Part shown: in pieces, positions 1-8,553 of the stretch
Numbering within the stretch: the stretch's first letter is position 1
Layout: the number at the start of each line of letters is the position of its first letter
Source of the DNA: CAZKAP01 sp964552195
GTDB lineage: Bacteria; Bacteroidota; Bacteroidia; Flavobacteriales; Flavobacteriaceae
Direction: 5' to 3'
Assembly: GCA_964552195.1 (NCBI GenBank)
Contig: CAZKFM010000005.1
Coordinates: 1 to 64,000 of the forward strand
Length of the DNA stretch: 64,000 nt
Made by a program: the position numbers and the translations under genes
Notes under the pieces: model-generated
The model's input: the letters and a program-made list of their open reading frames with translations, nothing else
Databases searched by the model: none
Told to the model about the DNA's origin: nothing

Positions 1-64
1 CGTCTGGCAACAATCAAAATACGGCCTTTACGGCAACGCTCCTTTTTTTATGACCGATTTTTAG
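1..64 (+). CDS. Possible C-terminal tail of an upstream gene (partial)
   Basis: A reading frame enters from the left edge (first full codon at 2) and ends at TAG 62-64. It encodes about 20 residues rich in aromatic residues, ending GLYGNAPFFMTDF, which reads like the end of a real protein. It is too short to assign a family. Another frame is open from the edge to 194 but has a less protein-like composition. Inferred only. Confidence 0.3.
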   Translation, partial: VWQQSKYGLYGNAPFFMTDF

Positions 65-574
65 CGTTTTGGACGGATGTGCATTCGCATAGTTTAAATT
101 CTTTTTGCTCCGACTCCATCATAACCAAAGGCAATTTCTGTCGATCCATTCGAATATTGTCTAAAACTATTGATCCAGGTGGGAGGGTAATCTGAGCAAA
201 AGAATGGGAATTATTGCTGGGAAATTTATACTCACTTCAAAATAAAAATACTTTTAGAGTGTTCTTGTGAGGTGGTCTATTTTTCATTTTGAACGATACT
301 CCAATGAAGGTAGGTGATCTCTGGTATTAAAAACGAATACTTTGGATGGCGCAAGGGATATATTACGCTGACTTTAGTCATAATTTGAGCCATTGTCACA
401 ACCCTTTGAAGTCTCACTTCTTGCACCAAATAAAATCAGCAGTTGGTAAGAAAATGAGAAGAAATGGACGATTTGATCGAACATTGGCCCATATGCATCG
501 AATTCTAATCAAATAGAACCTAGAACCTCGGAAAATTTTACAACAGAAAAATATAAAAACTATTATCCTTAGTC
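65..574. other. AT-rich intergenic stretch before the first complete glycosyltransferase gene
   Basis: About 510 bases without a supportable gene. The composition is AT-rich like the polysaccharide genes that follow. I see no strong hairpin-plus-T-tract terminator and no clear Bacteroidota promoter pair. The 5' end probably holds the 3' flank of the gene entering from the left, and the right end the leader of the glycosyltransferase at 575. Confidence 0.4.
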
Positions 575-1723
575 ATGACAAATCCATATCGTGTTCTTCT
601 GGTTTGTTCTTATGCCCGGTCGCTGATTAATTTTCGCGGTGATCTGATCATGGATTTAATTCAAAAGGGATTTGAGGTCTACTGTGCAGCACCTGAAATG
701 GATGCCGAAACTCGGGAGAACCTAAGCCAGATGAAAGCTGTTCCGCTGGTATTCAAACTAGAGCGAAGGGGACTCAATCCTATAAAGGACCTGGGCAGCA
801 TAAGAGAGCTCAAGCAGCTGATTAAAAAGCACGAGATCGACCTGGTTTTCCCATACACCATTAAACCCGTTATTTATTCATCCATAGCCGCAAGGCAACT
901 TGGCATTCCCGTGATTTCGCTCATTACCGGACTTGGGTATACATTTACCGGTTTGGGAACAAAGGCAAAACTCCTACAGCAGGTCACCGAGCAATTGTAT
1001 CGCAATGCTTTAAGAACCAATGCCGTTGTGATCTTTCAGAATAAGGATGATCAGGGTCTATTTATAGAGAGGAAGATCATCACCTCGGTTCAAAAGTCTG
1101 AGGTGGTAAACGGTTCTGGTATTCACCTCGACCGTTTTCCATACCGGGAACGAAAAATAAACCCGGGGGAACCCATTCTTTTTTTGATTATCGGAAGGCT
1201 CGCACATGAAAAGGGTACCGGTCTCTTTCTTAGATCAGCGAAGGAGGTTAAACCTAAGCATCCGGAAGTTGAATTTCATCTGATTGGTGAGCCACCGGAG
1301 GATGGCCCCATTACCAATGAAGAATTAAATAGCTTACATAATCAAGGTTTGATAAAGTACCATGGATTTCAAACCAATGTTGTGCCCCTGATGTCTCAGT
1401 GCGATGTGTTCGCACTGCCTTCCTTTTACCGTGAAGGCGTACCACGATCCATCCTTGAGGCTCTGTCCCTCGGCATGCCGATTATCACTACCGATATGCC
1501 CGGGTGCAGGGAAACGGTAAATGGAAAGAATGGTTTCCTGTTAGAACCTCAAGCTTATGATCCTTTGTTAAAGGCCGTAATGCATTTTATTGAGCATCCG
1601 AAGGATATAGGAACCATGGGGGACGAAAGCCGTAAGCTCGCCGAATCCAAATTCGATGTGAGATTGATCAATGCCCAGATTATAGAATTGATCACTTCAC
1701 ATTTACCACAACATGGAGAGTAA
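575..1723 (+). CDS. Glycosyltransferase family 4 (GT-B fold), polysaccharide locus
   Basis: This 382-aa protein is a retaining GT-B glycosyltransferase that would add a sugar from a nucleotide donor to a lipid-linked acceptor at the cytoplasmic face of the inner membrane. The N-terminal half (1-190) is the acceptor-binding Rossmann-like domain. The C-terminal half has the IGRLAHEKG strand near 206-214 and the EX7E donor-binding motif E287...E295 in EGVPRSILEALSLGMP. The NGSGIHLDRF segment near 179-188 resembles PglA/WbpH-type transferases that act on undecaprenyl-linked HexNAc, which fits the phosphoglycosyl transferase starting 36 bases downstream. Donor and acceptor cannot be read from sequence. 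ATG start; full family length. Confidence 0.9.
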   Translation: MTNPYRVLLVCSYARSLINFRGDLIMDLIQKGFEVYCAAPEMDAETRENLSQMKAVPLVFKLERRGLNPIKDLGSIRELKQLIKKHEIDLVFPYTIKPVIYSSIAARQLGIPVISLITGLGYTFTGLGTKAKLLQQVTEQLYRNALRTNAVVIFQNKDDQGLFIERKIITSVQKSEVVNGSGIHLDRFPYRERKINPGEPILFLIIGRLAHEKGTGLFLRSAKEVKPKHPEVEFHLIGEPPEDGPITNEELNSLHNQGLIKYHGFQTNVVPLMSQCDVFALPSFYREGVPRSILEALSLGMPIITTDMPGCRETVNGKNGFLLEPQAYDPLLKAVMHFIEHPKDIGTMGDESRKLAESKFDVRLINAQIIELITSHLPQHGE

Positions 1724-1759
1724 GATCGATAGAATGGTGTTGTACGTAAAATTCTAACC

Positions 1760-2377
1760 ATGATTAAGTACCTGTACCGAGTCCTGATCAAACCTGCCGG
1801 AGATTTCTTCGTTGCCTCGGTCCTGTTGCTATTGGCATCCCCTGTCTTCCTCCTAACCTGCTTGGCTCTGTTCGTCGCGAACCGGGGCAAGATATTCTTC
1901 TTCCAGGAACGACCGGGAAGGGGTGAGCGTATTTTCAAGATCATGAAGTTCCGGTCGATGAACGATCGAAAGGATGCTCAAGGAGAATTATTGCCTGACG
2001 AGAAGCGCTTAACCGCCGTAGGGAAAATCGTGAGGAAAACCTCAATCGACGAAATCCCACAACTCATTAACGTGCTCAAGGGCGATATGAGTCTGGTGGG
2101 GCCCCGGCCCTTACTAGTGAGATACCTTCCGCTTTACAGTGAACATCAGCGAAAACGCCACCGGGTCAAGCCGGGAATAACCGGTTGGGCGCAGATCAAT
2201 GGTCGAAACGCAATCTCATGGAAGCAGAAGTTCGATTTTGATGTTTGGTACGTAGACAACATCTCCTTCTGGCTGGATATGAAAATCCTGATACGCACGA
2301 TCAGTCGAGTGGTTAAGAGAGAAGGCATTTCGTCTTCGACCAGCGCCACCATGGAAGAGTTTAAAGGTACTAATTGA
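1760..2377 (+). CDS. Small monotopic phosphoglycosyl transferase (PglC-like initiating sugar transferase)
   Basis: At 205 aa this matches the minimal PglC-like bacterial sugar transferase (PF02397) without the extra helices of WcaJ/WbaP. Such enzymes move a phosphosugar from a UDP-sugar to undecaprenyl phosphate, starting repeat-unit assembly. One hydrophobic re-entrant segment lies at about 14-38. The family hallmarks are visible: KFRSM near 63-67, the Asp-Glu pair in SIDEIPQL near 91-98, GPRPL, and RHRVKPGITGWAQINGRN. It follows the GT4 gene by 36 bases and is probably cotranscribed. The sugar is unknown; diNAcBac- or GalNAc-type donors are common for this subfamily but this is inference. 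Confidence 0.92.
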   Translation: MIKYLYRVLIKPAGDFFVASVLLLLASPVFLLTCLALFVANRGKIFFFQERPGRGERIFKIMKFRSMNDRKDAQGELLPDEKRLTAVGKIVRKTSIDEIPQLINVLKGDMSLVGPRPLLVRYLPLYSEHQRKRHRVKPGITGWAQINGRNAISWKQKFDFDVWYVDNISFWLDMKILIRTISRVVKREGISSSTSATMEEFKGTN

Positions 2378-2631
2378 GAGAACCAGCTATCACCCTATAT
2401 CAATATGACATTGAGCATTAAAATACCCTGCCACTTCTTAAAAATGGTTTGCCCCTTCTCCTCGGACAGCGTACACCCAAAGTTGATCAGGTGGGAGATG
2501 ATAAGAGTATTATGGCAATCATTATTACAATGGACTAGCTCATCCACGGGGACGATATGCGTTACCCCGTTTCTTTAATCATTAGTTTTGACTAGCGCAA
2601 TAATTGAAGTATTAGATTCACCCGAACGAGT

Positions 2632-3378
2632 ATGAAAACAGTAATGATTTTAGGTGGAACCAAAGGGGTCGGTAAAGAAATCCTGAAGTCGTGTTTAAAG
2701 CGAGAATACAATGTGGCTTTTTGCGGGAGAAATGCTGAGTTAGGGAATGCCATTATTCAAGCCGAAGGATCTCCGGAGAAGCTGTACTATCATCAATTGG
2801 ATTTGAATAGTATATCTGAGATTGAGAACTATTATCTCCAAACCATTGCTCGATTTAAAGGGATAGATGCATTGGTTTTATATGCCGGTATAACACCTAT
2901 TGCCTCCCTTTTGGATACCGAGGAAGAGGTGTACGACAGTGTTTTTAATGTTAACCTAAAAGCCCCGTTTTTTCTACTCAAACATGTATTAAAGTCGATG
3001 ATCGCCAATACCTCAGGCTCCATTATATTTTTCGGTTCTGCACACATGGATTACGGGCAAATTGATCGTGCGCCGTACGCTCTGACTAAGAGCACTCTCT
3101 ATACTCTGTCCAATCATATCGCACATCACTATGCTAAGTACAAAATCAGATCGAATTATCTGGTTATGGGATGGACAAACACGGAAGGGGAATTGGAACT
3201 CAGAAGAAACGAAGGAATTGATGAATCGGAATTGAAAGAAAACGCTGCAAAAATCCTTCCTATGGGCAGGATGTTGACTACTTTAGATCCCATACCGGCG
3301 GTCATGCATTTTATTTCTGATGATTCGGCCATGACGACGGGTTCATTGATACGAATAACCGGAGGAGAATATATATAA
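2632..3378 (+). CDS. SDR-family NAD(P)-dependent oxidoreductase
   Basis: A classical short-chain dehydrogenase of 248 aa. The dinucleotide-binding loop is GGTKGVG at 8-14, a YAGI segment near 84-87 replaces the usual NAG motif, the catalytic Ser is around 136, and the Tyr-Lys pair is Y149 and K153 in YALTK. The C-terminus (TTGSLIRITGGEYI) is typical of the fold. The substrate is unknown. It is followed after 6 bases by an SMP-30/gluconolactonase-like gene, so a sugar or polyol oxidised to a lactone is a plausible substrate (inference). A 254-base gap separates it from the sugar transferase, so a separate promoter is possible. Confidence 0.88.
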   Translation: MKTVMILGGTKGVGKEILKSCLKREYNVAFCGRNAELGNAIIQAEGSPEKLYYHQLDLNSISEIENYYLQTIARFKGIDALVLYAGITPIASLLDTEEEVYDSVFNVNLKAPFFLLKHVLKSMIANTSGSIIFFGSAHMDYGQIDRAPYALTKSTLYTLSNHIAHHYAKYKIRSNYLVMGWTNTEGELELRRNEGIDESELKENAAKILPMGRMLTTLDPIPAVMHFISDDSAMTTGSLIRITGGEYI

Positions 3379-3384
3379 CTGCAT

Positions 3385-4200
3385 ATGGAGGCTCCATCCT
3401 TAATATTCGAGTCCGGGACGGAATTGTTAGAGGGACCGGTTTTTGACCGTGATAACCACCTGCTCTACTTCGTCTCCATTCTTGATTTCCTGGTTTACCG
3501 CTTTGATCCCGCCACCAATGAAATGCTCAACGTAAAACTGGATTCTCCTGTGAGTTGCATTTTTCTTTTAAGCAAAAACACGGTGCTGGCAGCTTCGAAA
3601 AACGGATTCTATGAAATTAACTTCAATACACTGCAAAAGAAATTTGTTTTTCAAATCGATATAAGCTCTTCCGTTCGATACAACGATGGGATAATGGATT
3701 CGGAAGGACGAATTATTATTGGTACCATGGGATATCCGGAAGTCAAGAAGAACATTGGGAAGGTATATTCGTATCAGAAGGGTGAGTACAGGATAATTAT
3801 AGAAAACACAACCATTTCCAATGGCTTGGCATTTTCTCCTGATAACACCTCGCTCTATTTTGTGGACACCCCTACGATGAAAGTGGCCCGGTACCACTAT
3901 GACATACAAAGTGGCGAGGTGATGTTCGACACGTATGTCATTGAATTCACAGGTAATGGTGTGCCGGACGGCATGTGTATGGACCCTGAGGGCATGCTTT
4001 GGATCGCAGAATGGGGAGGGGGTTGTATATCCAGATGGAATCCCTTAAATGGTGATAAACTGCAGGAAAAGAAATTACCCTGTATAAACGTCACGTCTTG
4101 TTGTTTTGATAATTTTTACAATTTGTACGTAACCACCGCCAAATCAGACTCTCTAAGCGAGCAATACGGCGGAAGCTTGTTTTATATTGAATTGAACTAA
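3385..4200 (+). CDS. SMP-30/gluconolactonase/LRE family protein
   Basis: A 271-aa six-bladed propeller protein of the SMP-30 lactonase family. The metal-ligand signature is present: Glu16 in EGPVF, the NDG in RYNDGIMD, the Asn in ISNGLAFSPD and the Asp in VPDGMCMD. Members hydrolyse sugar lactones or act on unknown small substrates. No signal peptide is seen, so it is cytoplasmic. It sits 6 bases after the SDR gene and 2 bases before a GT2 gene, which ties it to polysaccharide precursor metabolism rather than catabolism (inference). The ATG at 3385 leaves a short N-terminus before the first blade. Confidence 0.82.
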   Translation: MEAPSLIFESGTELLEGPVFDRDNHLLYFVSILDFLVYRFDPATNEMLNVKLDSPVSCIFLLSKNTVLAASKNGFYEINFNTLQKKFVFQIDISSSVRYNDGIMDSEGRIIIGTMGYPEVKKNIGKVYSYQKGEYRIIIENTTISNGLAFSPDNTSLYFVDTPTMKVARYHYDIQSGEVMFDTYVIEFTGNGVPDGMCMDPEGMLWIAEWGGGCISRWNPLNGDKLQEKKLPCINVTSCCFDNFYNLYVTTAKSDSLSEQYGGSLFYIELN

Positions 4201-4202
4201 AA

Positions 4203-5441
4203 TTGAATCCGTTGAGTACTCCCCTTATTAGCGTAATAGTACCGATCTATAGAATAGAAAAGTATTTACCGCAATGCGTTGACAGTCTGTTAAGTCAGTC
4301 CTTTACAGACTTTGAACTCGTATTAGTAGATGACGGCAGTCCGGACAATTGCCCCGAAATCTGTGATGACTATACACAAAAAGATTCGAGGGTTAAAGTG
4401 GTTCACAAGCCTAATGGAGGACTACTTAGCGCAAGGAAGGAAGGGCTGAATAATGCTAGCGGTAAGTACATCGCCTTTGTAGACGGTGATGATTGGGTTG
4501 ATCCGTTCTATTTGGATATTCTTTATCACCTGGCAGAAGCCAATGCTTCTGATTTGGTAGTTACCGGCCATTTCAGGGAGTTTGATGGCAAAATTGAAAC
4601 GATAAAGCCCGTCGAAGCCGGCAATTTTGACGAAAATGATATTCAAAATACGGTTCTTCCAAACGCCATATATAACGGCCGTTTCTGCGAGCATGGAGTC
4701 TCAACCTACGTTTGGAACAAGCTTTTTAAAAAAGAGCTGCTGAAAACCATCCTTTACGATGTACCCAACGATATAATAATGGGCGAGGACGCGGCCATAA
4801 CCTATGCCTATCTTTCAGTCGCTAAACGCATGACGGTCAGCCGAATCCCATTGTATTATTACAGGCAGCGTCATGATTCCATTGTAAAGTCCATTGAAAA
4901 CCCGAAAATGGAATACTATCGATTGGGGTTGTTAATGAATTATCTGAAAAATCAACTCCAGGATAGGCTGGACCAGAAGAACTTAAACGATCAAATCACC
5001 TATTATCTATACTCACAGATCCTGGTACGATCTGGTGGTATAATATACAATGAAGAGGAGGGGATCCTATTTAACCCTTTTCTCAATGTAGCTGCTAATT
5101 CTAAAGTGGTAGTGTACAGCTCGGGCTCTTTTGGACAACATATACTTTCTACAAATGTCAAAACCAACTTTTTTCACGTACGGGAATGGATAGACATCGA
5201 TTATCATCCGCTTAGTATAGGAGGAAATTCTGTAAAACCGATAAGCGCGATTACTAATTGCGATTTCGACGCTCTAATCATTGCTACAATTAATCCCTCC
5301 AATCACGATGCCATTGAGCAGGAGTTAAGACTCTTTGGAATTGATCAAGACAAAATCGTAAAACTCAACACGGATATAAACGAAATAAGAAAATTATTGC
5401 TTCAGTTAGGTTTTGACGATGTCTTTAACTTTAAGCTTTAA
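4203..5441 (+). CDS. GT2 glycosyltransferase with C-terminal Rossmann-like domain
   Basis: Residues 1-235 form a GT-A family 2 glycosyltransferase: ISVIVPIYRIEKYLPQC at the N-terminus, LVDDGSPDNC near 41-50 and the metal-binding DGDD at 94-97. Residues about 299-410 form a separate domain starting VVVYSSGSFGQ, containing WIDIDYHP and ALIIATINPSNHDAIEQELRLFG, which resembles the nucleotide-binding Rossmann-like module fused to some capsule glycosyltransferases. The start is TTG at 4203, two bases after the preceding stop, so translation is probably coupled. A later in-frame TTG at 4212 is an alternative. Sugar specificity is unknown. Confidence 0.88.
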   Translation: MNPLSTPLISVIVPIYRIEKYLPQCVDSLLSQSFTDFELVLVDDGSPDNCPEICDDYTQKDSRVKVVHKPNGGLLSARKEGLNNASGKYIAFVDGDDWVDPFYLDILYHLAEANASDLVVTGHFREFDGKIETIKPVEAGNFDENDIQNTVLPNAIYNGRFCEHGVSTYVWNKLFKKELLKTILYDVPNDIIMGEDAAITYAYLSVAKRMTVSRIPLYYYRQRHDSIVKSIENPKMEYYRLGLLMNYLKNQLQDRLDQKNLNDQITYYLYSQILVRSGGIIYNEEEGILFNPFLNVAANSKVVVYSSGSFGQHILSTNVKTNFFHVREWIDIDYHPLSIGGNSVKPISAITNCDFDALIIATINPSNHDAIEQELRLFGIDQDKIVKLNTDINEIRKLLLQLGFDDVFNFKL

Positions 5442-5503
5442 TTCCCAAATGCAAGGGGTAATCCCTTATCCAAAAATCATCACAACGGCCTAAACCGAAG
5501 CAA

Positions 5504-6778
5504 ATGAAAAAACTTATAATTCTTGGTGGAAATCCTGAAACAGCAGTATTGGTAGAGACGGCAATTTCTATGGGTATACATACCATTGTTGTCGATCCGA
5601 ATCCAAATGCTCCTGCAAAAAAATACGCTTCAGAAGCCTATGATATAGATGGCTTTGCAGTTGACCAGATTGTTGCATTAGCCAGGAGGCTCGAAGTTGA
5701 TGCAGTATTGGTTGGAGTGGCCGATATATTGGTGAAACCATATCGGGAAATATGCGAGAAGCTCGATGTACATTGCTATGCCACTAAGGAGGCTATTGAG
5801 GCTTTCAGCAGTAAGGATGGGTTCAAGAGATACTGCAATGCATATAACATTCAAGATATCCCGGGGATTTACCTGGACGAAGCATCTGGAGTGGACAAAC
5901 CCCAAAACCTGAACTATCCCCTAATGATCAAACCTGTTGATAGTGGAGGTGGCGTTGGAATGAAAATCTGCAGGGACGACAAGGATTACAAGGCGTCGGT
6001 ACAAACCGCATTACAGCACTCTAAAAAAGGAGTAGTTCTTGTCGAAAAATACATGGATTGTGACGATATGGCGGCGTACTATACCTTTCGGGATGGTGTT
6101 CCCTACATATCGGCTATTTCGGATAGGTTTACCACAAAAAAACAAGGGGATTCCAGTCCCGTCTGTATCGGAGCCGTATACCCCTCCAAGTATTCCGATC
6201 AGTTTGTGAAAAAGGTTCATCCTAAACTGGCAGAGCTCTTCAAAGGACTGAAAATCAAAGATGGAATACTCAACATTCAGTTTTTCGTTGAAGATGGAAT
6301 CTTCTATGCATATGATCCGGGTTTTCGACTGCAAGGAGAGGCGCCCCATATTCCCATTGCCCATGTAAACGGATTCGATCACAGGAAAATGCTCATCAAT
6401 TATGCGTTTACAGGGAAATTCGGCGATGATGATTTTGCGGAAAAGAACGATTACACCTTTAAAGGGAAAAGTGCCTGTACCATTTGGGTGCTACTCACTG
6501 GAGGTGAAATTGGAAGTATTCAGGGAATACAAGACATTAAAACCGACGAAAATGTAGTTTTTGTCCTGGAGCGCTTTCAAGAAGGCGATCAGGTGAGAGA
6601 AGAATGGCTGGGAACGGAAAGACAGGTATATGCCAGAATATATGTAGTTGCAGACACAATTAGAGACATCAATAAGAAAATCGTAGCCTTCAAAGACCTA
6701 TTGAAAATTACGGATCTCAATGGCGAAAACATGATACTGGAATGGCTGCAACCCTTTAATGAAGTAGATTACAGCTAA
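5504..6778 (+). CDS. ATP-grasp domain ligase in polysaccharide locus
   Basis: A 424-aa ATP-grasp protein. The N-terminal pre-ATP-grasp Rossmann domain begins KKLIILGGNPETA. The ATP-binding lysine is about K143 in PLMIKPVDSGGGVG with the glycine-rich lid at 147-152, and the metal/phosphate part is seen in NIQFFVEDGIFYAYDPGFR near 258-277. The family joins a carboxylate to an amine or similar nucleophile through an acyl phosphate. It lies between two GT2 genes, so a likely job is making an amide-linked decoration or an unusual amino-sugar precursor (inference). It is not a clear PurK, CarB or D-Ala ligase by motif. A 62-base leader precedes the ATG. Confidence 0.85.
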   Translation: MKKLIILGGNPETAVLVETAISMGIHTIVVDPNPNAPAKKYASEAYDIDGFAVDQIVALARRLEVDAVLVGVADILVKPYREICEKLDVHCYATKEAIEAFSSKDGFKRYCNAYNIQDIPGIYLDEASGVDKPQNLNYPLMIKPVDSGGGVGMKICRDDKDYKASVQTALQHSKKGVVLVEKYMDCDDMAAYYTFRDGVPYISAISDRFTTKKQGDSSPVCIGAVYPSKYSDQFVKKVHPKLAELFKGLKIKDGILNIQFFVEDGIFYAYDPGFRLQGEAPHIPIAHVNGFDHRKMLINYAFTGKFGDDDFAEKNDYTFKGKSACTIWVLLTGGEIGSIQGIQDIKTDENVVFVLERFQEGDQVREEWLGTERQVYARIYVVADTIRDINKKIVAFKDLLKITDLNGENMILEWLQPFNEVDYS

Positions 6779-6867
6779 GTAATTGATCCTTATTCCTGAA
6801 TAAACTCCAACATGGTCTTCAGAAAAAACACATAGAAATGAGGTTTGCAGCCTAACAGTTATAAGAA

Positions 6868-7896
6868 ATGAAACTCAGTATACTCATTCCTTTATACAAT
6901 AAGGAAAAATTTATCACCCGTTGCCTGAATAGTCTGCTTGCACAGGACCTGTCCGCAGAGGAATACGAAATCATTATAGTCGATGATGGATCTAAAGATT
7001 CAGGAGCTGATATAGTCGACAAGTTCAGTCAAGAGCACGATAATATTCATCTGATCCGTCAGGAAAATCAAGGGCCAAGTGCCGCAAGAAACAGGTGTCT
7101 GGAATCGTCAAAAGGAGAATACCTATACTTTCTCGATGCGGACGACTACCTGGCTACCCATGTTTTAAATATGCTCCTGGAATTAGGTACACAGCACCAG
7201 CTTGAGATACTTGAATTTAACACTAAGGAAACCACAAACGAAGCCCCGACTGATACCGTCTCCCAAAGCCCTAAGGAAATAACCGTAGATGCCATGGATG
7301 GTCTGTTGTACATGGGTGAGTATGGATTTAGGAATGAAGCCTGGCGATTTTTTGTCAAAAAGCAGCTTCTTGAAGATACTGGCATTAAGTTTATTGAAGG
7401 CACCCTGTATGAAGACGCCATATTTACAGCCAGTCTAATCTTAAAAGCCAAAAGGATGGCCAAATTAGAATTGGACATCCATCGCTATGTGGTCGTCGAA
7501 AATTCGATAGTCACAAGCAAGGATCGCGCACACAACCTCAAGTTTATTAAAGGCATGGAGAATGCCATCGCGCATTTTCATGGGCTAATCAAGGACCTCG
7601 ACACTAATCACCCGAGTTATTCTAGTGCAGTCAAGGTTTTAAAGGGAAGACAGCAGGCATTTGTTTTCGCCCTAATCATTAGGACGTTAAAATTCAACCT
7701 GCTCAGTTTTAAAGAGCTCAAAGAAGTACTGGGCAGATTGAATACTCTGGACGCCTATCCGATTGACCCAAAGATTGGAGGAATTGGACAAGGCAGGACC
7801 AATAAAATTCAGAATCGTATTTTCATTCCCATTTTTAATAGCAAGGTGATGCTTTTTCTTGGTCTAAGCCTTATGCGACTGCGTCCATCTTCTTGA
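6868..7896 (+). CDS. GT2 glycosyltransferase
   Basis: A 342-aa GT-A family 2 glycosyltransferase. It starts LSILIPLYNKEKFITRCLNS, has IVDDGSKDSG near 37-46 and the metal-binding DADD at 90-93. The C-terminal 100 residues are helical with a hydrophobic tail (KVMLFLGLSLMRL) that may touch the membrane. It follows the ATP-grasp gene by 89 bases in the same direction and is the last glycosyltransferase in the visible locus. Donor and acceptor are unknown. Confidence 0.9.
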   Translation: MKLSILIPLYNKEKFITRCLNSLLAQDLSAEEYEIIIVDDGSKDSGADIVDKFSQEHDNIHLIRQENQGPSAARNRCLESSKGEYLYFLDADDYLATHVLNMLLELGTQHQLEILEFNTKETTNEAPTDTVSQSPKEITVDAMDGLLYMGEYGFRNEAWRFFVKKQLLEDTGIKFIEGTLYEDAIFTASLILKAKRMAKLELDIHRYVVVENSIVTSKDRAHNLKFIKGMENAIAHFHGLIKDLDTNHPSYSSAVKVLKGRQQAFVFALIIRTLKFNLLSFKELKEVLGRLNTLDAYPIDPKIGGIGQGRTNKIQNRIFIPIFNSKVMLFLGLSLMRLRPSS

Positions 7897-8553
7897 AAAT
7901 AATGACCCCTTGCTCGCGATTCACCGGATTGATCCTTGGAAGAGCCTTCAAGGGATTGATGTTACTTAACTGCAACTTACCGCATTAAAGAGTCCCAGTT
8001 GCCATCCCAAATGAAAAAACCTTTCTTGTAGCTAGAGGATATTGAGACTCCTGGGAATTAATGATACTCTGGGAGCTGGTGTGATTATGGATGGTACCGA
8101 CCAAAAGTAATTATTAGTATTGCTTTCTTTTAAAATCTATCGAATGGAAAAGAAAGCCCCCGCGAGTGTAATAGTTAAAGATTTGAAGGTAGAGTACCCT
8201 GCATCATTTAGGCAAGTTACGCTTTTAATAACCCAAATCTCTTTGCAATTGAATCCATCTTTTTCACCAACAACAAGGCCGAGCTTTCTTTTCCATTCGT
8301 CGGCCATCCCTTCGAAAGTCTGTACTAGGTAACTTAATAAAAACATTGGGTGAGCCTTAAGAATCCATCACGGCCCAAAAACGTAACCATTGAGTGCTAA
8401 AAACAAGTTTGAATAATTCTAGGATTGGCAAATACGCACCAAAGGTTTCGGTTTTAGGTTAATTTTGAATCACATTTATGGTGGCTAATCCTTCCGAAGC
8501 GAATACGATTATCGAATCGATTGACACATAATCTCAATTTAATTTTTTAGGTC
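7897..8553. other. 657-base intergenic stretch, possibly decayed sequence
   Basis: No convincing gene is seen on either strand. Overlapping open frames of about 70 codons exist at 8120-8332 (+, TTG start) and 8137-8346 (-), but neither has a recognisable motif. A short frame ending in TAA at 8108-8110 encodes GAGVIMDGTDQK, vaguely like a left-handed beta-helix acetyltransferase turn, which is too little to call. The stretch separates the glycosyltransferase block from gmd-fcl and may hold the gmd promoter. Confidence 0.4.

Noticed and set aside
2405..2578. 57-codon ATG frame between the sugar transferase and the SDR gene
   Set aside because: No recognisable motif, unusual residue composition and no coupling to neighbours; most likely chance.
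8120..8346. Overlapping ~70-codon frames on both strands
   Set aside because: Neither has a motif, a convincing ribosome site or operon context.
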